Positions 10,701 through 22,178 of a DNA stretch of 64,000 nucleotides are shown in pieces. Numbering within the stretch: position 1 is the stretch's first letter; each line of letters starts with the position of its first letter. The stretch is from assembly GCA_964035545.1 (NCBI GenBank), contig OZ037767.1, positions 12,195,081 to 12,259,080 of the forward strand, in the 5' to 3' direction. The stretch comes from Bugula neritina. Lineage: Eukaryota; Bryozoa; Gymnolaemata; Cheilostomatida; Bugulidae. The notes under the pieces were generated by a model. The model searched no databases and was not told the DNA's origin. It saw only the letters and a program-made list of their open reading frames with translations. A program made the translations under genes and the position numbers.

Positions 10701-13700
10701 TAATAATTTATAACAATGAACAGTCAAACCATGCACAAAGATTTGACGTATTATTGCAAAGAAACCTTTTCTTCGCCTACTTGATCATCTCTCCACAACC
10801 TACAGTGCAGCTGCTAACCTCTAAAGTTGGTTTCTACTTGGATACATGAGAGTACAGTATACAGTTACCTGGATGTTAACTTGTGCTCCGTGCTGTAACA
10901 GTAGATCCAACACTTCCGTGTGGCCATAAAGAGCTGCACAGTGTACAGCTGCTCGACCCTTCTTAGTTCTGATGTTAGCGTTGGCTCCGTTGCCTTTAAA
11001 TTACACAAATAATAGTTTTTTTAATATAGGAAATGATGAAAAAAAACACAAAAATCCTAAAATAATTAAATTTTGTAAAGCTTGCTATTGAGTGTGTAAA
11101 TAGACCCAAAGTGTAATTAAATTGTTATGGGAAGTATAATAGTATTGTGACAGAAAGTGTAATTATATTGTGACAGGAAGTGTAATTATATTGTGACAGG
11201 AAGTGAAATTATATTGTGACAGAAAATGTAATTATCTTGTGACAGGAAGTGTAATAATTATATTGTGACAGGAAGTGTAATTATATTGTTATGGGAAGTG
11301 TAATTATCTTGTGACAGGAAGTGTAGTTATATTGTAACAGAAAGTGTAATTATATTGTGACAGGAAGTAAAATTATATTGTGACAGGAAGTGTAATTATA
11401 TTGTGACACGAAGTGGAATTCTATTAATGGCTAAGGTGTGGTAACTCCCCATTGCCACTATGAGCAGTGATTACACATGTCATGTTCTGCTCAGTATGAT
11501 TGTACGAGTTTGTTATTCTAAACTAATATTATTACTATCTTGTTGTTTAACATTTATAGTCTGACAAAATTAATATAAGTTGAATAGAGGTGATATTTGA
11601 TGTTGTTTAATCAAAGGCTGTAGTGATAAACTTTAGTGATGAATGTACATGACCTGGGGATATGAGTGCATACTCTGTAGCCTACTGCATACTGTATACT
11701 ACTCTGCACTGTATACTCTATACTCTGCACTATATACTCTATACTCTGCACTGTATACTCTATACTCTGCACTGTATACTCTATAGTCTATACTCTGCAC
11801 TGTATACTCTATACTCTCCACTGTATACTCTATACTCTCCACTGTATACTCTATACTCTGCACTGTATACTCTATACCCTGCACTGTATACTCTATAGTC
11901 TATACTCTGCACTGTATACTCTATAGTCTATACTGTTCATCTCAGAGGTAGTTTATTGACAGTCTTACAAGTTGTACTTTACTGAAATACCTGCACTTTT
12001 GCACCGACAGTTATCTAATGGATCATCTCTCATAATATCTTATAGGATTATTAATGCTATATTAGATTTTATGTATGTATTTTATGCAATGGAGTATTTA
12101 TATATATCATGATTTTAATGAGATCTACACAATATAGATACTACAGCTAGAGTAATAAATATTTACCTTAAGTAAACACAGACACTGTATACAAATAAGC
12201 AGTATGTACACTTGCTCTCACTGTGATCTAATCTGCCTGAACAGTAGAATGAAGGAAAAATAATTAAGTTTTTTTTCAAAACTTCAAAGACTGCAATATT
12301 TTGTAGTATTAGTAATTAATTAAATTGTTTGTGAAGGTGTTTCATCGTAACAGAATTTTTTGTAGCATTGAAAACAGTGAGATTCGATTGCTAAGCTTGC
12401 GATTCATCTTTAATGAAATTAATTAAAATTAAAAACAAAAACTACAACTATTTAAGAATTTTAAAACAATGTTATAATATGCGGTGCAGACCATATTAAT
12501 TTCAGCTTTATAAGCTCTCTGTGTCGTTTGTTTATTATTATATTATACAAACCTAGTTTGTTGGTCATTTTATATTAAATGCTTCATCAAATTGTTATTT
12601 ATTTTCTATGGAACCTCCGTGATGTTTAGCTCAAGTTGTCCTATTATCTATATCAACAGCTCACCGCTTTTGACCTACCCTGTTTCAGGCATTTTATATA
12701 TTAGTCCTTTAAACTAGTCATTTCAGCTAGCTACTCTCTTGAATTAAACTTATTTATAATGTTAAAAAATTTTTTCACCGTATTCAATATGCATAATGCA
12801 AATGTGAAAAAAATCTGTGCATATTTGCTGATCGCATAAGCAAAATCGGAGATGATAAGTAAATGTGTAAAGTATTTTATGTATAAACATAGGGAGAGCT
12901 GAAATCATACTGTAGACTCGTAGAGATATTATAACCCCTCTCTGCTTACCAAGGAGGTGTCTCACAGCTTCCAAGTGCCCTTTGTATGCTGCCTTTCGAA
13001 CAGGGGTGCTGCCTGTGATATCTTGTATGTTGACACTGGCTCCATTTGCTAGCAGTTGCTTCACCAACTCTACTTTATTATGCCATGCCGCATTGTGCAG
13101 TGGGGTATACCCCTCTATGTCCTGTATGTTTGGATCCGCTCCTTGCTTCAACAGCATTGCCACCACATTAGCTGTGCCTGTCCAAATAATGTTGATAGTA
13201 AGATACTAATAGAGCTAAACTGACTCACTTGATTTACCTTCTTCTCATTTTCAGCTGTATAAATGTTTTTATCTGGCAGTGTAGATTACATGAAACTACT
13301 AATAATAAAATTAATGCTTACTTCATTTTAACTGTGACCACAGCAAAAATTTTATAACTTTTTTTAACATTTGAACACACACACATAGTATATGTAAGAT
13401 AATTGTAAGATATTTTTAGTATAAACTATACATGACATGTAGTATTACATATTATATAAGGTTCTTTCAATGTGGTGTTTTAAGGTAACAGTTATACATT
13501 TACTGGCAGTTGTTGCTCATTCTTAGGATGAAATCAACTGGTTTAATAATACATACAGCACCTTTATAGATCTGTAGCTTCACTGGTCAGTGACAGGTAT
13601 CAGTTATTCTGAATAGCATGTCTGTTGCACTGTATGCATGTATTATTAGTATTGAGTGTGTAATCAACGTGTCACCTTCATAAAGTAGGTGTTAACACTT

Positions 13701-16700
13701 GCACAAATACAACATGCATAGGTCAACATCCACCGTATCATGTGAAGGTACTACAGGCCAAACCCTAGAAACTGTGCAAGTCTAAATACTGTAATATCTT
13801 CTCATGTTACGGTAAAAATGGCGCAGATAAAAATGGCGCAGATAAAAATGGCGCAGATGGAAAAGTAGGTAAAAATGGCACATTTTAAAAATTGGGTTTT
13901 GGGGGTAAATGTTTAAATTTAGGGGTTTGAGGGGTTGGCGTGGGTTTTTTGAGTTGGGCAAATTTAACATCAGTGCCATTTTTACCTATTTTTCCATTTG
14001 TGCCAATTTTACCTAAAATCCATGGTAGATATTACCAAGTATAGGAGTTGTTCTTTATTTACCTGTAACCGTTGCAATATATAGAGGGGTACTTCCTGTG
14101 CGGAATTTGGACACATATTCGTAAGCTTCAATGTAGAGCTCCAGTTCATTACTTGTTCTCCTATTCTGATCAAATCCATATCTGAGAAGGAGCTCTACCA
14201 CTACTGAGTTACTCCTGTAATACCAGATACGTGCATTATGTACAGTATTATATTACATGGGTGCTCTACTATAAACAAATAATTATAAATACACAAACCA
14301 GCACTATGAACGGTTTCAGTAAATATATTGTCTGATTAAAATCTTAGCCATAAATAACTAAAACCTTTTTTAAATATCTTAAATAATTTTACGAAGATCT
14401 TGTTTCTATGTTTCAATTTCATCAAAGTTCAGAAATTAGTTCAAGAATCAACTGTATGCACACTGTACACACTATACACACACTCTACATACACTGTACA
14501 CACTATACACACACTCTACATACACTGTACACATACTGTACACAGCTACACATATAATGTATTGACATGTCACCTGCTACATGCATAGTGTAGTAAGGTA
14601 CCCCCTCGAATATCCATGTTGAGAACTCTGGTTATACCCAAGCTCTCTGTCCGAAGGATGTGTTCCAGCTCCTGCTCGTTCTCATTGTTGACTGCATCCA
14701 GTAGTTTCAGTACCAGAGGGTCCTTCACTTCACCCTGACAAGTATATCAACAGTAGTGTACTGCATGAGATGCTAACAGAGTCAACAAAGCTAACAGATC
14801 TGGTCTATTCAGTCAGGCCAAATACAGGAAGTAGCCATCTTCTGTCTACTCCTACCAATACAATACCTACAAAACGTCAGACAGTTTATATGCCATAAAC
14901 AGTTAACATTTCTGCAAGTCTAGTGGAAAGGGTTATCATCTTCCAATTATTATACATAGAATAGTTTTGAGAATACACAGAACAGACAGAGTCCCCCTTT
15001 CCCCCCTCCCTACTTGGAATATGCTACTCATAGTTCACCTTGACATGCATAAACCAGGACACGTTGCGAGGTAAAACTTTGACTGTGTGTTGCTCACTGA
15101 TCTTACGAATTGATGTGACGAGGGTGCTGTGCCACGACTGTTTGTGCTCTGACTTCATAGTGGTGACTGGTACTCTCTAGTACTGTACAGTACTCTGTAG
15201 TTCTCTGTAGTTTTCTGCAGTACCCAGTAGTACTCAGTAGTACTCTCTAGTACTCAGTAGTACCCAGTAGTACTCTCTAGTACTCAGTAGTACTCTCTAG
15301 TACTCAGTAGTACTCAGTAGTACTCTCTAGTACTCAGTAGTACTTTGTAGTATTCGCCAGTACTCTATAGTACTTGCTAGTACTAGCATACAATGACAAT
15401 GTCTTTTATCCCGATCACAGAAGCTACTTCCACCTTGTACTACTACCTTGTACTCCCACCTTGTACTATCACCTTGTATTACTACCTTGTACTACCACCA
15501 TGTATTACCAGCACCTACTGTACTATTCTATACAACTCAGCAGTAGGAATGTGTACAAGTCAATGCCTCCTGGCTACTGATCCGTGTGCTTATGTTGACT
15601 AACTTATAATGTGTTTGCCATTCAGTAACATAAGGGGTAGTTAGAGTAATATGATTGATCACGATACATCCAAACACAGTTACACATCATATTATAGTAA
15701 CTATATTTATATAATGTAATAATGTACATTTAATTTACATCTTGGATCTAGCAATGCTAATGAACCCTATATTTACATACTGATCCCCCTGTGTATTAAA
15801 TTCAATATCCAAGGTAGATTTCCTGCTCATTGCTATGTTATATATACACAGAAAACACTGGTTTGTAGACAGAGGGTTTAATAGTAAGAGAAGTTTGTGG
15901 TAAACATGTCAGCAATGATGACTTGTGTCTCTGTCACCCATCAGTTAGTACATAGCCAAGACAAGCAGTGTGGTGTAATGGGTTTGTCGTTGAAGTTGTG
16001 ATTGCATTACGAGGTCTCTGATTAGAATTGATGAAATTACTACGTGAGAACATATAAGAAATTGCTACAATATCCTAGAGTCTAGACTAAGTTGTGTTCT
16101 ATAACTACTAATGCGTCTTCAGTACCTCTAATACTAAAATCTTAAGCTTAGATATCTGGAGTTTGACCAATGCTCTACTGTCTGTAATGTTAACTTTCGC
16201 TATTAGAGGATAATAGTATCCACATTCCAGCCACTTGTTTGTCTGATGAATAAAATTAACTCATTTTAAAATACCTCTTTCTTGTCACCATCTGCTTTCG
16301 GTGTCAAATTTTTCTTCTTGCTTCTTGTCCAGTCCTTGTCGCTTAAACTTTGAGAAAGTTTTGAGGAAATTCTGCGTATCATGTCTGCTGTAGATTGTGT
16401 GCTAAATCAGCAGCAGTGGCGGCAGCAGCAGCTTGCACTGCTTTTACCTTTCAACTATCTGCTCATCCACTACTATGACTAAAATAAGAGCCTATAAGGT
16501 GTTTATTGACCTTTCTCATACTCCTCTACTGCTCGTGTTCTAATGTTAATTAGACTCTTGGCTGCATAAAGTTTCAATAAAAAACAACATTTATTTTGTA
16601 TTGTCTGGTATATTGACTATTTTCTTTTAGCAGGTTAATAACATGGTTTAGTATCATCTAATCTCAGCGCCCAGTATTACAGATATGGGGGATGCCTTGT

Positions 16701-19700
16701 AGGTTATGCTTATACTTAGCAACGTAGTTCATATGTCAATCATATAGTGTGTAACATATGTTTAAACTAGGATGAATAAAAGTGTGTCAGTGTGATTTAG
16801 TCAAGTTTATTTACTTCAAAATGTGTTTGTATGTAGTTTATGACTTACTTTCACTTTTGGTCCTATTGTTAACTTATTCTTTGGAGCCGTACTATTACCG
16901 CCCCCAACCGACCCGGAGGACTGCGAATGAAATGCTCCTCTTTTCTTCTTTTTGTCCTTTAAATTCTTGGCGCTCTTTCTGCCAACACTTACAGAAATAT
17001 CTGAGCTGGACACATCTCTTACTGCGGCCATTTGTTCTGGAATCAAGTTTTTTTTTTATCCCAAGAGATAAAACTATGCACTTCCCTTAAATAGTTTCTT
17101 GACTGGTTTTAATTTTTATACGAAAATAATTCTTAAATGTGTTGAGAATTTTATCCACTTCAGTCTCCTATACCCAGTAGTTCTGATGATTTTAATTCAA
17201 AGAAGTATTACATATATAATACTAATTATTTATGAATATCTTGTGGAATACAACTTCTAGTAATTCTAGCAGTAACTAAGTATATATTACTCACTGTATG
17301 TACTTACTCACTGTATGTACTTACTCACTGTATGTACTTACTCACTGTATGTACTTACTAACTGTATATACTTACTCACTGTATATACTTACTTACTGTA
17401 TATACTTACTCACTGTATGTACTTACTTACTGTATATACTTACTCACTGTATGTGCTTACTCGCTGTATGTACTTACTCACTGTATGTACTTACTCACTG
17501 TATATACTTACTCACTGTATGTAGTTAGTTACTCACTATATATACTTACCCCCATCATCCTGCTTCATTGTGGAGTTGTATTTCCTCTTTGAGTATGAAA
17601 TATACTATTCTGTATGCTGACAGTTATTGTATAAAACTAGAATGACTTATAAAAAAGTAGAATTTAGGGTTGTTAGGACTTCTTGAATATTATAATGGCT
17701 GGCATGTGACGCTGTGTGAACAATTATACTCTTCCTGTAGGCTCATTGTTTGTCTTATAAATAACTATTCCATAAAACGCTGCGTAATTTATACACAATA
17801 CATAATATTATGTATTTTATAGAAGCAACAAAGCTGGGTTATTCCTGGTTACTAAACTTTAACACTGATTAATAGAATTGATTTGAAATACTTTCATTGT
17901 TTAATTATGATAAATAAATTAAGTCAAGAGCTGGTGGACAAGGGTAAACACCGAAGGGTTAAGTCTTGCCAAGGCCATGAGTGATAGTTTGAAGGGCATC
18001 ATGTCTACACTACTCTTGCACTATTTCAAAGACTCTTAAGCTGTTTTGCTAGCTTGGCTTGAGGCAGTAGCAGTCTTGCAGTCCATAATTAGGCCTCAAA
18101 AAACCCAACATTGAGTTTTTCATAGGCGGTTCAACAAACAAATCTGGTTTTTTGAAATAATTAAAATTTATATAAACAATAATATTTGTTTTAATGTCTA
18201 ATTCTCCACCAAATAAACTGACAAGATAAAGTTATTTATTGGTCGTAATGAGAAGTGCTGTGCTGTGATTTGCAAACTTAAAAACATTGTGGTTTCAGTT
18301 ATTTTGGAGTTGTGTTCTCGCATTACCTATCTAATAATAAGCTAGCACTGTGATTAACTTAAGTTAGACATGATCTTATAAGCTCACCTTCTGACTTAAG
18401 CTAGCAATGATGTTTTCTCTCCACCATCGCCTCATTTCCTTTCTTCCTCTATGTTTGTGATGGTGATGATGGTGTCTTTTGCTTCTGTGATGTCTTTGCT
18501 TGGACTTGCCAACCGCCACTTCAGCCATTGTGTTGGTTTACTGATTCGAGTGTTCAATACAAAGTCACCTGTGAATACATCACATGACATGTAAATAGGA
18601 AGTGCTGCTACAGTTTTTATGCATCATGTTTCAGGTGCGAGCTCTGTCTAACGTCATAGCTTCCTCCACCCAGCCTATACAGAACCTTCGAGTTCTCCAA
18701 CACATTGGAGATAAGCAGCAGCAGCAAGAATGGGCAAGGAAGTGGATTACTGATGGACTCACTGGTAGTTTAGCATTATATTCTAGTACCACGAAACTTT
18801 ACAGTACTCAGTCTATCTGTATCTAGTGTATCAAGTAACAGTGTAAGAGGACACAACTCTCAGGGCTATTCAATAATCACATGAAAAAACTGTAAATGTA
18901 ACTAATACTGAATATTAATAATTATATATTATTGTATTGAATATACTGTAAATATAACTAATACTGAATATTAATAATTATATATTATTGTATTGAATAT
19001 ACTGTAAATATAACTAATACTGAATATTAATAATTATATATTATTGTATTGAATATACTGTAAATATAACTAATACTGAATATTAATAATTATATATTAT
19101 TGTATTGAATATACTGTAAATGTAACTAATACTGAATATTAATAATTATATATTATTGTATTGAAATTAGAAAGTATTCATTTTATACTGAATTATTATG
19201 CAGGGTTTGAGAAGATGGTAGCTGATGTGGCGGGTAAACATTGCATTGGTGATACACTGACTATGGCGGATTTGTGCCTTGTGCCCCAACTTCTCAATGC
19301 TAAAAGGTACATAAGCTATGTTTTTTTTTAAAGAGCTTCCAGCCAGCAAGTAATTGTACTACAGACAGTTATACTGGAAATATTTCAGTATCCCCATGTA
19401 TTTCTATTATTGGAACACAAAGTTATACCATCCAAAAGTAAAACCATTAATATGCTTATTAAGGAAACGTGCGGTTTTGATGAACAATTTATTTAAATAA
19501 TAACCAGCAATCAAAATTGCATCTGCTAGAGTTTCTCACCATAAGGAGCCTTGGCTACTCTTATAAACTGCTAATATAATAAAACAGTTCGGAAAAAATA
19601 ATTATAATCTAGATTCTATACATGTGTGCAATGGTACCACACAGAGGGATGGTGGGTTGTTTTTAGAATGGTGCTCATTATATCTGTCTGAGAATTCTGT

Positions 19701-20933
19701 TAGAGGCCTTAGACAGATTGGGCAAGTGATTGCAGGTGTCTAAACCAATGACTAGCCTTGATTATAACTCAGTAGTCAGATGGCTGGTATAAGCTCAAAA
19801 TAATATAAAATTTCAGGTTATTGAAATTTACTCAGCAGGGCTGTTGAGCGTGAAACAGTACTTTAAATTTTAGCTAAAATAACTGCTGTCTTGTCATAGC
19901 AGTATAATCAGTAATTATCAACAGGCTTCATTACAATTGCCATTAATTTAACTATATTGTATATTTTTATTCTACGGTCACTGGTGATTATAATAAATTG
20001 TGAGATAACAAACTAGCATCTGCCAAGCTAAGTTGATTAGTATTGATTTTGTTACTGCTGTTTCTTTGACTAATATTCTGCACTAATAATTATTATAGTC
20101 ATTTGAACTCCCATCTGGGCATACTCTAACTATTAAACAGATTTCTGTTACAAGATATGGCATTGTATTATAAAGGCAGCCATTTTAAACTGCTCAAATC
20201 ATGGGCCATATTCTAAGATGGCTTGTAACTGTAAGCAGAGCTGACAAACAACAAACCTTGATAATATGAAATTTTAGCTTGAGTTGATAATGTTACGGAG
20301 GGCTGTTGCAATTTGCTCATTCATAATATTAAAGTTAGCAGTGAAACCTAGGGCTCTGCGCTCTAAACTCTAAAGGAATAAAATATTCAAGCACCTGCTT
20401 TATTGTAATGCACATTAAATATAAAACTGCCATTTCTGTACCTCCAAGCTCTCAATTCCATACATTATAACAGTTTTATGTAACTAGTAATATTTGTAAC
20501 AATATTTAAAAAAAATTATTGTAAATTTGACATGCAAGTCAAGAAGTTATGTTTTCTTGGGAATGCCAAACGGAAACTTATTAGAAAAATCGAAGCACTT
20601 AGGCTAGTAAAATTTTTCCGCTGCGGCACCTAAATGCCCCCTCAAATGAATATTGCCTGCTTGACTCTGTAGCAACACATCATACTTGTATTATTCTCTG
20701 ACTTATAAAATACTCACTGAGATATGACAACACTCTCTTCTCTAGTTGTTCGCTGGTTGATGAATAATGATTATTATTGAAATATCTAAGCTATTTTCAG
20801 ATTTGGAGTGGATATGACTGCCTTCCCAACTATAAACAGGATAGCTGAAAACTGTAGACAGCTGGAAGCGTTTAAAGCTGGGGACCCTCACGTCCAGCCC
20901 GACTGTCCTGAGGATTTGAGATCTGATAAATAA
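7760..20933 (+). CDS. GSTZ1: Zeta-class glutathione S-transferase / maleylacetoacetate isomerase (5' exon missing)
   Basis: The family isomerises maleylacetoacetate to fumarylacetoacetate with glutathione in tyrosine breakdown. Exons: 7760-7811, 8359-8426, 8651-8809, 18635-18764, 19204-19306, 20801-20933; all junction phases agree and it ends in TAA. The translation gives about 214 residues, against about 216 for the family, missing only the first few. The N-terminal thioredoxin-like part carries SYFRSSASWRVRI, ALALKGIDY, LNPLGLVPCL and the glutathione-binding DSIAIMEYLEETR. The C-terminal helical part has IQNLRVLQHIG, MADLCLVPQLLNAKRF and TINRI. The family SSC motif reads SSA here. I could not place the initiating exon upstream of 7760. 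The 9.8-kb intron 8810-18634 contains a whole antisense ankyrin gene. Confidence 0.94.
9200..18528 (-). CDS. Ankyrin-repeat protein nested in a GSTZ1 intron
   Basis: Common exons, 5' to 3': 14574-14734, 14063-14214, 12950-13177, 10869-10993, 10272-10428, 9200-9528, all in consistent phase. They encode about 380 residues with roughly six ankyrin repeats. Clear repeat cores include YTPLHNAAWHNKVELVKQLL with NGASVNIQD, AAVHCAALYGHTEVLDLLLQ and VTPLHAAVYNGKRLAVRHLL. The C-terminus is a charged helix (MAELEKMEAEQKEQQ), then a hydrophobic tail ending at TAG. A donor (CAG/gttagc, near 9313) could instead splice out the tail. The N-terminus comes from one of four alternative first exons (separate entries). 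Ankyrin repeats bind other proteins; I do not recognise the orthologue. All exons lie antisense inside GSTZ1 intron 8810-18634. Confidence 0.85.
9623..10271. repeat. 26-bp minisatellite abutting an ankyrin-gene donor
   Basis: About 25 units containing ACTATCTACTTACTTT then a TATACTTAC tail. On the transcribed minus strand each unit has two GTAAGT-type donor words. The array begins at the donor of exon 10272-10428, whose own intron start (gtgagtagatagtgtaagta) is a variant of the unit. Long apparent ORFs in all plus frames are artefacts of the period. Confidence 0.9.
11109..11415. repeat. 23-bp minisatellite
   Basis: About 13 units containing ATTGTGACAGGAAGTGTAAT in the ankyrin-gene intron between exons 12950-13177 and 10869-10993. 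Some units are mutated or shortened. No splice-site relation is obvious. Confidence 0.85.
11665..11935. repeat. 21-bp minisatellite
   Basis: About 12 units containing TCTGCACTGTATACTCTATA in the same ankyrin-gene intron as the 23-bp array. Confidence 0.85.
13811..14013. mobile_element. Short inverted-repeat element, GGTAAAAATGGC family, copy 1
   Basis: Ends are inverted: left GGTAAAAATGGC (locally repeated three times as TAAAAATGGCGCAGA), right GTGCCAATTTTACC. The centre holds a G-rich block (ttgggttttgggggtaaat). About 200 bp, no coding capacity. Related copies at 46008 and 50170 show it is a dispersed family. Confidence 0.75.
14455..14545. repeat. Short minisatellite near an ankyrin-gene donor
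   Basis: Units of the form CACTGTACACACTATACACA with an ACTCTACATA tail, about 2.5 copies. The array ends about 30 bp from the donor of exon 14574-14734. Confidence 0.7.
15039..15158 (-). CDS. Ankyrin gene, alternative first exon 4 (promoter-proximal)
   Basis: ATG at 15158 opens 40 codons ending in AAG before a gtgaac donor, phase 0, and joins the common exon 14574-14734 directly. The peptide starts MKSEHKQSWHSTLVTSIRK and ends in VSWFMHVK. An in-frame TAG lies seven codons upstream. A 10-bp minisatellite (15172-15375) occupies the region where its promoter and 5' UTR would be. Confidence 0.65.
15172..15375. repeat. 10-bp minisatellite upstream of alternative first exon 4
   Basis: About 20 units alternating TACTCAGTAG and TACTCTCTAG. 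It begins 14 bp upstream of ATG 15158, so it should lie in the 5' UTR or promoter of that isoform. Confidence 0.85.
16275..16382 (-). CDS. Ankyrin gene, alternative first exon 3
   Basis: ATG at 16382 opens 36 codons ending in AAAGAG before a gtattt donor, phase 0. The peptide is basic (MIRRISSKLSQSLSDKDW, then RSKKKNLTPKADGDKKE). An in-frame TGA lies upstream. The donor is the weakest of the four. Confidence 0.55.
16849..17031 (-). CDS. Ankyrin gene, alternative first exon 2
   Basis: ATG at 17031 opens 61 codons ending in GTGAAA before a gtaagt donor, phase 0. The peptide is basic and low-complexity: a Lys run (NLKDKKKKRG), a Ser/Gly stretch (SQSSGSVGGG), then KNKLTIGPKVK. An in-frame TAA lies upstream beside a 10-A run. 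Entering from exon 1 in phase 0 at the nearest AG would hit a stop, so it behaves as a first exon rather than exon 2 of a series. Confidence 0.65.
17294..17530. repeat. 17-bp minisatellite between alternative first exons 1 and 2
   Basis: About 14 units of CACTGTATGTACTTACT. On the minus strand each unit reads AGTAAGTACATACAGTG, with an embedded GTAAGT donor-like word. Confidence 0.85.
18388..18528 (-). CDS. Ankyrin gene, alternative first exon 1
   Basis: ATG at 18528 opens 47 codons ending in AAG before a gtgagc donor, phase 0. The peptide is strongly basic with a His run (RHHRSKRHHHHHHKHRGRK) and then RRWWRENIIASLSQK. An in-frame TAA lies four codons upstream of the ATG, which supports this start. 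The exon lies only about 107 bp from GSTZ1 exon 18635 on the other strand, so transcripts or promoters may collide. Confidence 0.7.
18889..19164. repeat. 56-bp tandem repeat before a GSTZ1 exon
   Basis: About five near-identical AT-rich 56-bp units (start ACTGTAAATATAACTAATAC, end ATTGTATTGAATAT). It ends about 40 bp before GSTZ1 exon 19204-19306. Near identity implies recent expansion. Confidence 0.9.
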
Positions 20934-21024
20934 ATTCCCATTTCTTCGTTTAAAATATACTGCTATATATTTCTTCATTTAGCATGTTTTATGATTCATT
21001 GTTGTATGTAAACTTTAGGCAGCT

Positions 21025-21030
21025 AATAAA
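21025..21030 (+). terminator. Poly(A) signal for GSTZ1
   Basis: AATAAA lies 92 bp after the GSTZ1 stop codon, in AT-rich sequence and before the 34-bp satellite. This is the expected position for the cleavage signal. Confidence 0.55.
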
Positions 21031-21204
21031 TTTATATCATTTGTTAATGTTAATGCTGATATTTTATGAAAATTTAGCAAATCTTATGTTAGATTAATGT
21101 TTTTCTACAATTCTCACTTTGTTGCTTAGACTTTTATATTACGAAGCTCTAAAGAATACATATTGGAAATTTCTAAAAAATGGGTTTCAAATTTAGGTTA
21201 TTAG

Positions 21205-21830
21205 GTATATACTATATACTTATATGCAAGTTAGCAGTATCTATACTATATACTTACATATAGGTTAGCTGTGTCTATACTGTATACTTGCCTGTAGGTT
21301 AGCTGTGTCTATACTATATACTTACATGTAGGTTAGCAGTATCTATACTATATACTTACATGTAGGTTAGCAGTATCTATACTATATACTTACATGTAGG
21401 TTAGCAGTATCTATACTATATACTTACATGTAGGTTAGCAGTATCTATACTATATACTTACATGTAGGTTAGCAGTATCTATACTATATACTTACATATA
21501 GGTTAGCAGTATCTATATTATATAGGCTACTTACATGTAGGTTAGCTGTGTCTATACTATATACTATATAGGCTACTTACATGTAGGTTAGCTGTGTCTA
21601 TATTATATAGGCTACTTACATGTAGGTTAGCTGTGTCTATACTATATACTATATAGGCTACTTACATGTAGGTTAGCTGTGTCTATACTATATACTATAT
21701 AGGCTACTTACATGTAGGCTAGCAGTATCTATACTATATACTTACATGTAGGTTAGCAGTATCTATACTATATACTTACATGTAGGTTAGCTGTATCTAT
21801 ACTATGTACTTACATGTAGGTTAGCTGGTA
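21205..21830. repeat. 34-bp satellite with 42-bp variants
   Basis: About 18 units containing CTATACTATATACTTACATG then TAGGTTAGC, ending AGTAT or TGTGT. Several units have an extra block (TATATAGGCTACTTACATGT), giving alternating unit lengths. It lies after the GSTZ1 poly(A) signal. Confidence 0.9.
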
Positions 21831-22148
21831 GTTGAAGAATATACCCTAGTAAATAATGCACACCTGTATGACTGGCTACAGTTTCAAGTATTCCTCCTTG
21901 TAAGATGGGAAATTGTCATCAAGCACTAAATGACTAGCAGTTATATACTATTCTCTCATCTGACAATCAATATTTTACAGCAGATAATGATGCTGATTTA
22001 CAATGTCACTTGGCCAGCAATTCTAATATCATATTCACTCTTCCCCACTTTGACATAAGAAATACTACAATATTCTTGCTACTGCCTGTACCAATGCCTT
22101 GCAACCCTCACTGTGACAAAGATAAAAAAGTTATTACAGCAGATGAGG

Positions 22149-22176
22149 CACAGCTGACACCTGGGGTACTATTCTG
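22149..22176 (+). repeat. 28-bp direct repeat, left copy
   Basis: The stretch starting CACAGCTGACACCTGGGGTA and ending in ATTCTG directly precedes the TA and the left end of the 1.3-kb element. It recurs at 23498-23525 on the other side with one A/G difference. Confidence 0.85.
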
Positions 22177-22178
22177 TA

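Noticed and set aside
15955-16035. Third tRNA-like SINE head
   Set aside because: Only weak A-box (tggtgtaatgg) and B-box resemblance; not strong enough to list.
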